Source: Candidatus Latescibacterota bacterium (lineage in GTDB: Bacteria; Latescibacterota; UBA2968; UBA8231). Taken from it: a stretch of DNA of 64,000 nucleotides. A program made the position numbers and the translations under genes. How positions within the stretch are numbered: position 1 is the stretch's first letter; every line of letters begins with the position of its first letter. The notes under the pieces are model-generated. The model did not search any database and was not told the origin of the DNA. It saw only the letters and a list, made by a program, of their open reading frames with translations. Below are positions 26,315-34,450 of the stretch, one piece after another. Location: positions 1 through 64,000 of the forward strand of contig JAJDUT010000064.1 in assembly GCA_022826515.1 (NCBI GenBank), written 5' to 3'.

Positions 26315-28579
26315 GTGTTTGAAAAATCACACTTATCCAGACTAGTCCTAGCAGGACTAGCCGCGCTCGTCCTGATAACTAGTCAGTGCACGGCGGAAGT
26401 GGTCGTCGTGGGTGGCAGTCGAGGATTGGGCTGGGAAAGCGGCGGCGGCAGCATTCCGGCCACCGTCATCCGAACCGCCCGCACTGTCGAGCGCACCAAC
26501 GCGCCGGGCGGCGTCATCGATTTTGACCCCCAAGACAGGCCCAACTGGATCTTTCCGCAACGCGCCGATATCACAGCCAATATCGCCGTGGGTGCCAACA
26601 GCGAAGAGCGGGGCGGCAGCATCCTCTCCCTCAACTCATCCCGCGGAGCCGAGTTCGCCAAAATGATCGACGACGACGGAACTACGGCTTTGGATATGCG
26701 CCAAGCTTCTCCCTTACTGGGCGTTATCATCGATCTCGACCTAGGATCTCGCTTCGGAATCAACCGCTTCAAATTCTTCCCGCGCAACGCTGACCCCGAC
26801 TATCCGGCTCCCGATTTTCCCTTTCAGAACAATTTCATCCGGGGTTTCGAACTCTTCGTCAACGACGGCACTCCGCAGGCTCAGCTAGAAGGGGTGCCGA
26901 TCTTTGAGACCGTGATCCTCCAGACTCAGAACGACAACGCAGTGGTGGACATCAGCATAGAGCCACAGTACGTCCGCTTTATCCGTCTGAAGTCCCTGAC
27001 TACGGTCGGTTTTGAAATCGCCGAATTTCAGGTCTTCGGCACCGGCTTCGTACCCGAAGCTCGCTACGTTTCGAATGTATTCGATTTTGGCGACCTCGCG
27101 CTGGTGGGCAAGCTGCGCTGGCTGGAGGAGAAGGAGGGAGACACAGAGCGGTCTAAAGTGGAGATCCGTACGCGTTCGGGGTTGGACCCGCAGCCTATCG
27201 AGTTCAACAAAATTCGTCCCGGCGAGCGCCTCTTCCGGGTAGGCGGCGGCACGGGCACCGATACCGGGATCATCAGCAGCGTGTACCGGGGAGGCATCAA
27301 CACCTCCGAGGTAGAGGTACCGTGGAAACAGGCTAAAGATGTAGAGGACGAAGAACTCAAAACGCTGATCGAGACCGTCTTAGACAACGACGCAATCGAC
27401 GCGCGGGAAGCCTTTCGAGTTTTCAAGGAGCTACCCTTGGAAAAGCAGGCCTTGATCGTTATAGATCAGGGAGATTACGGCAGACTGAGCAATGACGACA
27501 AAGGCGGCATTCGCGACGACCTGACCAACTGGAGCGATTGGTCTCCTCCCCAAGCGCGCGCCGGGGTCGTTGCCAGCGAAGAGGAACTAGAGGACACCGG
27601 CTTGGGCGTCCAAGTCTTCTCACTCGTGCCTCGGCGCTATTTCCAGTTCTCCATCGACTTTTTCAGCGACGATTTCAGTGCCGCTACGGGCGTTGGCGGT
27701 CTGGCTTTCGAAGTGCTATCTCCTCCCTTTGCCGCAGAACTGGTCGCCGAGATCGCGCCGCGCACGGCCATTTTGGGGCAGAGGACTGACTTTATGTACG
27801 CCGTGCGGAACCGCTCTAGGCCTGGACAGGACCGGGGGTTTGATCGCTTCGAAATCGATACGCCGGTGCGGGTTGAATCAATTGGACGGATCGAAATAGA
27901 GCAAGTAGATGGTACCGTGCAGGAAGCCGACTTCTCAACCGTTTCTTTAGATGCACTGCCCCTATCCCAGAACGGGTTCAGCGTTCTCGAGGTGCGCGAG
28001 GACGGTTTCGTCATTGCCTTTAACCCCATCGTCGAGGACGGCGTGCTGCTTAAAGTGGCGTTCACGGGAACCGTCCTGCGCTTTGGTACAACTTTTACCG
28101 GCCGGGCCCGACACAGCCAAGCGAATTCGACCATCGGCCAAGGGGTCATTGCGGGAAACGCGGCAGATTTGAGTCCGCTGGGTTTTGCCGATATCGATCA
28201 GCAGCCAGTGGGCACTCCAGTGGCCCGCAACCTCTCCGTAGCCGGCCCCCTCGTCGGAGATTTGCTCATAAATGTGAGAGCCAAGCCGGCTGTCTTTACC
28301 CCCAACGAGGATGACCTCAACGACCGAACATTTATCCAATACGATATTACTAGCCTACGGCGACTCTCGCCGGTAGCAGTGCGCATCTTCGACCTAGCCG
28401 GCCGTCTGGTCAGAAATCTTTACCAAGATCAAGACCTCAGCGGCCGCTTTACCCGCTCTTGGGACGGGAAAGACGAGCAAGGTAATCTCGTGCCGCCGGG
28501 GCACTACGTGTTTAGCGTTTCTCTGACCGCTGGGACGGGGAAAGTAGAAGAAGCGGGCTTGGTTGGTGTGGTCTATTAG
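26315..28579 (+). CDS. Secreted discoidin-like/FlgD-tail protein (754 aa), first gene of unit B
   Basis: GTG start, with a signal peptide ending TSQCTA-EVVVVGG. It is clearly paralogous throughout to the 751-aa protein of unit A: the opening GLGWESGGGSIPATVIR, a discoidin-like domain (IIDLDLGSRFGINRFKFFP, ending AEFQVFGTGF), the helical insert near 370-420, WSDWSPPQ, and a beta-sandwich. The FlgD-type Ig domain ends GLVGVVY. The tail loop is TPNEDDLNDRT, so the GDG of the usual SPNGDGIND is replaced. It leads the operon 754-932-990-843-650. Ribosome site is not strong. Probable exported surface protein. Confidence 0.85.
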   Translation: MFEKSHLSRLVLAGLAALVLITSQCTAEVVVVGGSRGLGWESGGGSIPATVIRTARTVERTNAPGGVIDFDPQDRPNWIFPQRADITANIAVGANSEERGGSILSLNSSRGAEFAKMIDDDGTTALDMRQASPLLGVIIDLDLGSRFGINRFKFFPRNADPDYPAPDFPFQNNFIRGFELFVNDGTPQAQLEGVPIFETVILQTQNDNAVVDISIEPQYVRFIRLKSLTTVGFEIAEFQVFGTGFVPEARYVSNVFDFGDLALVGKLRWLEEKEGDTERSKVEIRTRSGLDPQPIEFNKIRPGERLFRVGGGTGTDTGIISSVYRGGINTSEVEVPWKQAKDVEDEELKTLIETVLDNDAIDAREAFRVFKELPLEKQALIVIDQGDYGRLSNDDKGGIRDDLTNWSDWSPPQARAGVVASEEELEDTGLGVQVFSLVPRRYFQFSIDFFSDDFSAATGVGGLAFEVLSPPFAAELVAEIAPRTAILGQRTDFMYAVRNRSRPGQDRGFDRFEIDTPVRVESIGRIEIEQVDGTVQEADFSTVSLDALPLSQNGFSVLEVREDGFVIAFNPIVEDGVLLKVAFTGTVLRFGTTFTGRARHSQANSTIGQGVIAGNAADLSPLGFADIDQQPVGTPVARNLSVAGPLVGDLLINVRAKPAVFTPNEDDLNDRTFIQYDITSLRRLSPVAVRIFDLAGRLVRNLYQDQDLSGRFTRSWDGKDEQGNLVPPGHYVFSVSLTAGTGKVEEAGLVGVVY

Positions 28580-28629
28580 GTTTGGTCTAGACGCGACAGA
28601 AACTTCAATCCAGGAGAGGAAGACTTAAA

Positions 28630-31428
28630 GTGAACATCGCCAAGAACTGTCTCCTCGTCGGCCTAGCCTGTTTCCTGCTCTGCGCCGGGATACTGGACGC
28701 CCAGAGCTACGATTCTCGCATCGGCACGCAACGCGGGGGTAAGGTGAGTTTTGAGCCTCGGGGGCCCGGCGTGTTATTCGGGGCGCTCGATCCGGCCGTA
28801 AAGAAGTGGTATGTTCCCCAAGAGCTTTTCCTCGATTATTCCTGGCGTCAGTGGGAGTATTCCAACTACGCCAGAGATCCGTACCAGCGCTACGTCAACA
28901 CCTCGCTAGAAGGCGGCTATTTCTACGATTTCTACGGCAATTTCATCGGTCACGGCTGGCTAATCTACGACTGGCGCCAGAATCAGCCCCAGCAACTGGG
29001 CAGCGGCATTTTCCAAGACACTCGCTTCAGCCGTTGGTTCAATTCAGTGACTATCGGCGGCGACGCGAAAGGGCAATACTTCTACTCAATCACTGTGGGC
29101 AATCGCATCCGCACCACGCTCACCCCCATGACATTCTCCAAACCCACTTTTAACGGGGTACAGCTCGATTTTGCCTCTGACAAGTACCACGCCACCATTC
29201 TGGCTTCGCGCATCAGCGATCCTATCTCTGGAGCGACCCGCGAACCTATTGTTCGCACCAATCAGACGACCTTTTTCGGAGGTCGAGCTACCTTCCAAGT
29301 GGGAGACTTCGTAGAGCTGGGAGCAACTCTGGTCAACGCTCACAATGCCAACACGGCTCTCGACCTGTTCGGCGGCGATCTCCTTGCCGGCAATCTGACC
29401 AACGGCCAGAGTAGTACCCCGTTGACGGCCATCGCCGTCGTCCTCAGCGACGATTCGCCCCAAGACGGCGAGGGGGGAACGGCTCTTTTCAACCACGACA
29501 TGCGCATCGTCAGCCGGGATTTCGAGACCGATGAAGAGAGTGTTTTTACGCTTCAGGAAGTCACGCGGCCCGGAGCCGAATGGCCCATCGTCTTCGGGGG
29601 ATTTGTCCGTCCAGACTTTCTGGCCGCCGATGGACAGGAGCGCATCGTCCTCAACTACGACTTTAACGACCCAGGCTATATCGGTCCAGATCCCACCACT
29701 ATCGTCAAGGTGGAGTTTGACTATCTGGTAGGAAATGATTTCAAGATAGAAATGTGGTCGGACCGACAAAGCGGCCGGCACGACACGCCGATCCCCCCAC
29801 TGAGCCCCGAGACCATCGATAGCGCTCGACCCGCTCTAGCGACTGTGCGCCGGGCACCGGGCAATATCAAAGACACCTCCAACCTGCAGCGAGTCCATTT
29901 CGACTATGGGCTACCCACAGCCAACCTAGTGGGCGGCTTCTCCATAGAGAGGACCGATGTCTGGGGATTCGACTTCTACGGAGAGTGGGACCGCAACAAG
30001 CGCTTTACCCAGTACCCTAATGCCGCGCTCTTTAGCGCCAACGAGATACACAAGATATCCTCTCAAGACGCCGACGCTTGGAACTTCAACGTCTCCAAAC
30101 AAACCTATCCCTGGTTCTTCTATGCGGAGGGATACTCATTTGACGAAGCCTACTCTACTACGGCATTCATTGTGGACTCCAGAGGCGATGTGCAGTACGA
30201 CAATACTCAGCGCTATCTGTACGAGTTCGTCGATGATAACGACGACCAAGACCGCTTCCCCGACTGGATCCGCTTCGGCACGCTTAACGACCTGCTGATC
30301 TTTCCGGGGTGGGACGAGAACAACGATTTCATCAACGACTTCAACCAGAACGACAACGAAGCAGTAACCAACACTATTCCCGACTACGAAGAGCCTTTCC
30401 TGCGCTACGAAGTAGATCGCCCCGAATTCCTCTTCGGCATCGATCTAAACAACAACGCTTGGATCGACCGCTTTGAAGACGACGATTTGCCCGACTATCC
30501 CTACAAGCCCGACCGCCGCGGCTACAATATCTTTGCTGGTGTGCATATCGCGCCGGATGTGCGCCTGACTATCGGGCGCACGGATGAGGAGCAGCCATCA
30601 GAGGGCCGTCATAACCAGACGGACTACCTGCTGCTGACCTTTGATGGCGATTACCCCGGCTTGGGGCGAGTGCGCGTCTTTGATATGCTCAAACGAGCAG
30701 AAGATGCTATCGCGGACGACCGGCGCGAACCGGCACCCTACATAGAATCGGCGGTCATCCAGCCCCTAGTGCCCGACCTGCTGCCGGCCCAGAACACCTA
30801 TATCAACACGCTCTGGATTGGGTTCGATTATAAGGGCATCGAGCATCTCAACTTCGTCAACAAACTCAAATACGAGACCTTCCACCAGCAAGAGGATCGC
30901 CCACGCGATATCGAGGGGCGTTCTCTCTGGGATAGATCCAGTCTGTTCGGCCTGGTGAACAAGATCGACTATTTGTACGGATTGGGCCGCCTCGATCTAC
31001 AGCCCAAGTTCAAAAGCGAATATTTGCGGCGCACACCCTTCCTCGCCGAAGAGAAAGAGCTTCGTAGCTGGACGGGCACGGCTCTGCTGCTGGCTCGGCT
31101 GCCCATCCTGCGCCATACCGTCCTTGAAGGGGGGTTGGAAGTTCTGCGATTCCGGGACCTGTGGGTGGACGAAAATGAGATGCTAGACCAAGGCATCGCC
31201 GGTCAGACTGGAGACCTGAACTCGACGACCATCGCCGTCCAGCTAGCCAACTCCTCGGCCTACCAAGGGTACCAACTGACCACCCTGCTGGGCCTGCGCT
31301 TTAGTCGCATCGGAGCGGAGCGGGTGATACGCAAAGATCCTCGCGCCAATCCGTCTCTATTTGAAAAGGATATAAAGACCAGCAACGAAACCGTCACTTT
31401 CATAACGGTCTATGCCGGTTTAGAGTGA
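28630..31428 (+). CDS. Barrel-like outer-membrane protein with central acidic repeats (932 aa), unit B
   Basis: GTG start preceded by AGGAGAGGAAG; signal peptide about 1-24. Its counterpart in unit A is the 927-aa protein. It shares the opening SYDSRIGTQRGG, the block LDPAVKKWYVPQELF and GWLIYDWRQNQP. The middle acidic region has DDNDDQDRFPD (about 535), DENNDFINDFNQND (about 562) and DLNNNAWIDRFEDDD (about 604). Long amphipathic strands end in VTFITVYAGLE. Its TGA overlaps the next gene's GTG. The outer-membrane barrel assignment rests on strand pattern and terminal strand. Confidence 0.75.
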   Translation: MNIAKNCLLVGLACFLLCAGILDAQSYDSRIGTQRGGKVSFEPRGPGVLFGALDPAVKKWYVPQELFLDYSWRQWEYSNYARDPYQRYVNTSLEGGYFYDFYGNFIGHGWLIYDWRQNQPQQLGSGIFQDTRFSRWFNSVTIGGDAKGQYFYSITVGNRIRTTLTPMTFSKPTFNGVQLDFASDKYHATILASRISDPISGATREPIVRTNQTTFFGGRATFQVGDFVELGATLVNAHNANTALDLFGGDLLAGNLTNGQSSTPLTAIAVVLSDDSPQDGEGGTALFNHDMRIVSRDFETDEESVFTLQEVTRPGAEWPIVFGGFVRPDFLAADGQERIVLNYDFNDPGYIGPDPTTIVKVEFDYLVGNDFKIEMWSDRQSGRHDTPIPPLSPETIDSARPALATVRRAPGNIKDTSNLQRVHFDYGLPTANLVGGFSIERTDVWGFDFYGEWDRNKRFTQYPNAALFSANEIHKISSQDADAWNFNVSKQTYPWFFYAEGYSFDEAYSTTAFIVDSRGDVQYDNTQRYLYEFVDDNDDQDRFPDWIRFGTLNDLLIFPGWDENNDFINDFNQNDNEAVTNTIPDYEEPFLRYEVDRPEFLFGIDLNNNAWIDRFEDDDLPDYPYKPDRRGYNIFAGVHIAPDVRLTIGRTDEEQPSEGRHNQTDYLLLTFDGDYPGLGRVRVFDMLKRAEDAIADDRREPAPYIESAVIQPLVPDLLPAQNTYINTLWIGFDYKGIEHLNFVNKLKYETFHQQEDRPRDIEGRSLWDRSSLFGLVNKIDYLYGLGRLDLQPKFKSEYLRRTPFLAEEKELRSWTGTALLLARLPILRHTVLEGGLEVLRFRDLWVDENEMLDQGIAGQTGDLNSTTIAVQLANSSAYQGYQLTTLLGLRFSRIGAERVIRKDPRANPSLFEKDIKTSNETVTFITVYAGLE

Positions 31429-34397
31429 CCATGGCCCCGGGCATCGCGCTACATATTTGCCGCTTTTCAGGAGCCCTTGCGCTAACTGTCGTCCTGGCTC
31501 TTTCCCTCGCCGCCGAGGAGGACTACGGCAACCGCTTGGGCCGGCGGACGAGCGGACAGACGACTTATACGGCGGTGGGTCCGAGCATTTTGCTAGAGGC
31601 CCTGGACCCAAGCGTGCAGCGGTGGTATTTGCCGCAAGAATTATTCGCCGAGTACGGCCGGCGCCAGTGGCAGTACACCAACTACGCCCGCGAGCCCTAC
31701 CGGCGCTATCTAGAACGCCAACTTGAAGGGATTCATTTTTACGACGATTTCGGCTCATTTGTCACCCGAGGCTGGATCATCTACGATTGGCGGCAGACCC
31801 GTCCGCGTCCCTTCCAGAGCAGTCAACTCACCAAGCCCGGACGCTACGAAACTTGGTTTCAGCGCCTAGTCATCGGCAAAGACAGGAGTGGGGACTACGG
31901 CTACTCAATCCTCATCGGCGACGAGATCAACGCCACATTAACTCCCATGACGTTCCGCAAGGCTGGCTTTAACGGGATCGCAACCAGCCTAGTTGGCGAC
32001 CGCTTCCGGGCCACCGGGCTGTTTTCCAGAATTTCGGCCCCAATCGTCGAGATTGATTATCTGGCCCCCACAGTGGCCCTGTCTAATTCCACCAACCTTT
32101 CAGCAGGACGATTCGAAGCCGACCTAACCGATTTCCTGACTTTGGGCCTAACCGCCGTGAATTCCCACAACGTCCGCGGCTCGCGGGAAAGCTTCAGGGA
32201 CAATCCCTTTAAGGGCATGCTGACTGCGGGGCAGCTAAGTAGGCAAACAAACCTGTTGGTCGTGCGTCTCAGCGACGACTCTCCAGAGGACGATGAAGGT
32301 GGGGCTGTGCTCTTCAGCGAGGATGTGGAGATCACGACCACCCTGCTTCAGCGGATCGAGGTCGCCGACAGCGTGCAGGTGGTGCCCATCGATACGGTCA
32401 TCACAGGCAGCAGCATCGGATTCCACGCTGCGCGCGAGGGCGGCAGCGCGCGCGACGGGTTCCTGACGGCTGACGGAGCCGAAAGTATTACCCTCAAATA
32501 CGTCCTGAGTCCTGGAGAGACCGAAAGCGAAGAGAGCAGCCTGCGTTTCCTGATGCAGCGGCATTTCAAGCTAACTCTAGCAGAAGCCGAAGACGCAATA
32601 AACGCCATCAGCAATGTGCGCTTCCGCTTGGTGCTGGCCAACGACTACCGAGTCGAGGTGACTTCCGACCGGCAAACCAACCTCGATGGCCAGCCGCAGT
32701 TTCTCCTAGTCGAGCGGGCCATCGGCAATATCAAGAACCGCTTGAACCAACGCCAAGTGGTCTTCGACTACGGCCTACCTACCGCCCATCTGATCTACGG
32801 GATCACTGCCGAAGTGCGAAATTTCTATGGCTTCGATTTCTACGGTGAGTTCAACCTCAGTACTCGGTACCGCAAATATCCGGCCATCAACCGCGAAAAA
32901 CACCGGGCTATTGCCGGTACTTCAGGCGACAGAGAGGCCGTCGGCTGGATGATCAACCTGACCAAACGCGTAGGCCCCTGGCGCTTGTTCGCCGAGGCCT
33001 TCGGCATGGACGACGAATACAGCACCAGCGTCAAGCCAGTAGACGGCCGTGGCATAGTTGACTTTTCACCCGAAGCCACGAACCGTCTGTACGACTTTGT
33101 CGATGACAACGACGACAACGACCGCCATCCAGACCAGATTCGTTTCAATCAGGGCAGCCTGATCCCGATCCCAGGTCAGACAGCGTTCTCGATCCGCGAG
33201 GAGGGCGTGCCCGACCCGGCAGTTTTTCCCGGATACGATGAGAACGGCGATTTCATTTCCGATTTCAACCAGAACAGCAACAGTGAGCGGCCCAACTTCT
33301 TCCCCGACTACGACGAACCGTTCCTGCGCTACAGTTCGGACCGCCCCGAGTTCCTCTTCGGCATCGACCTGAACAACAATGGCTGGATTGACCGCTTCGA
33401 AAACGACGACTTGCCAGACTATCCGTACAAAAAAGACCATTGGGGCTACAACCTCTACAGCAGCGTCCAAATCAATCCCGCAGTCAAAATAACTCTGGGG
33501 CACCTGAACCAAGTGCAGCGAAAGACCGACCGCAGGAATAAGACTACCTACGGCATCTTCACCCTAGAACGGGACTGGCCGACCTGGGGAAGGGTCCGGA
33601 TTTTCGATATGCTCAAAAAGGCCGAGGACGATATTCCCGATCCACTCTCCCAGTGGATCATGCCCCGCACGCTGTTCGGACAGGCCGGAGAGACCAGCGG
33701 CAGCAATATGGCCGTACCCGATCCACTGGCTGCGGAGAACACTTGGATCAATACATTCTACATCGATTGGGAATATGCCAGCCCGCGTCAGTGGAGTACG
33801 CGGCACCGATTCAAGTGGGAGGTTTTCAGGCAACGAGAGATCGACAAAGGATTCTCGCTGGACGAAGCAGGGAACATCCTTTTAGATAAGCAGGAGAATC
33901 GGCTAGCAGGTTTTGATCCCTTGGGAGCGGAGCCTCGCGATGGCCGTCGGACTTCCGGGATGGTAGGGCTGATTGACAAAGTCGATTGTAATTTAACTTG
34001 GAGAGAACTAACGTTTTTGCCCAGATTTAAAAGTGAGTTCCTACACGTCGTGCCCTTTGAGCAGAACGAGGATACGCAGCGGACTTGGGATGCGCTCTTT
34101 TTCTTTCTGACCGAAGTGCCTTTTTTGCAAAATACCCGCGTCCAGCTAGGCTTGGAGCAGAGGCTATTCTACAACCTCAAAGGGAAGGAGGACAATCTGC
34201 TTACTGGCACTTTGACTGGAGATTTTCGCGGCACCGTTTTCGCCTTGCAACTATCGACTACCCATCCATACTCGGGGTACTCTTTAACCACGCAGTTGGG
34301 GCTGCGCTACGACAGGCGCTCCTTAGAAGCGGCCACTGATGAACGCAAGATACGGACTTCGGGATTGGCCTTCCTGTCGATGTTCGTCGGCCTGTAA
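31425..34397 (+). CDS. Barrel-like outer-membrane protein with central acidic repeats (990 aa), unit B
   Basis: The GTG at 31425 overlaps the stop of the 932-aa gene (GTGA); an ATG two codons later is an alternative. Signal peptide about 1-29, then EDYGNRLGRRTSG. It is the counterpart of the 983-aa protein, with LDPSVQRWYLPQELF and GWIIYDWRQTRP. Its central loops are DDNDDNDRHPD, DENGDFISDFNQNS and DLNNNGWIDRFENDD, and it ends LAFLSMFVGL. Conservation is highest in the N-terminal block and acidic middle, and lower in the strand regions, as expected if loops or strands face variable ligands. Same translational coupling as in unit A. Confidence 0.75.
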   Translation: MTMAPGIALHICRFSGALALTVVLALSLAAEEDYGNRLGRRTSGQTTYTAVGPSILLEALDPSVQRWYLPQELFAEYGRRQWQYTNYAREPYRRYLERQLEGIHFYDDFGSFVTRGWIIYDWRQTRPRPFQSSQLTKPGRYETWFQRLVIGKDRSGDYGYSILIGDEINATLTPMTFRKAGFNGIATSLVGDRFRATGLFSRISAPIVEIDYLAPTVALSNSTNLSAGRFEADLTDFLTLGLTAVNSHNVRGSRESFRDNPFKGMLTAGQLSRQTNLLVVRLSDDSPEDDEGGAVLFSEDVEITTTLLQRIEVADSVQVVPIDTVITGSSIGFHAAREGGSARDGFLTADGAESITLKYVLSPGETESEESSLRFLMQRHFKLTLAEAEDAINAISNVRFRLVLANDYRVEVTSDRQTNLDGQPQFLLVERAIGNIKNRLNQRQVVFDYGLPTAHLIYGITAEVRNFYGFDFYGEFNLSTRYRKYPAINREKHRAIAGTSGDREAVGWMINLTKRVGPWRLFAEAFGMDDEYSTSVKPVDGRGIVDFSPEATNRLYDFVDDNDDNDRHPDQIRFNQGSLIPIPGQTAFSIREEGVPDPAVFPGYDENGDFISDFNQNSNSERPNFFPDYDEPFLRYSSDRPEFLFGIDLNNNGWIDRFENDDLPDYPYKKDHWGYNLYSSVQINPAVKITLGHLNQVQRKTDRRNKTTYGIFTLERDWPTWGRVRIFDMLKKAEDDIPDPLSQWIMPRTLFGQAGETSGSNMAVPDPLAAENTWINTFYIDWEYASPRQWSTRHRFKWEVFRQREIDKGFSLDEAGNILLDKQENRLAGFDPLGAEPRDGRRTSGMVGLIDKVDCNLTWRELTFLPRFKSEFLHVVPFEQNEDTQRTWDALFFFLTEVPFLQNTRVQLGLEQRLFYNLKGKEDNLLTGTLTGDFRGTVFALQLSTTHPYSGYSLTTQLGLRYDRRSLEAATDERKIRTSGLAFLSMFVGL

Positions 34398-34411
34398 GAA
34401 GGGAGGGTCTC

Positions 34412-34450
34412 TTGGCCTACCGCATTGAGAAAAGGGACTGGAAAATATGA
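34412..34450 (+). CDS. 12-codon leader ORF overlapping the next start
   Basis: A TTG at 34412 follows GGGAGGG at proper spacing and opens a short frame, MAYRIEKRDWKI. Its TGA overlaps the ATG of the 843-aa gene (ATGA). The paralogous 858-aa gene in unit A is also preceded by a short frame ending in ATGA. The peptides are not alike, so coupling, not the peptide, would be the function if it is real. Confidence 0.3.
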   Translation: MAYRIEKRDWKI

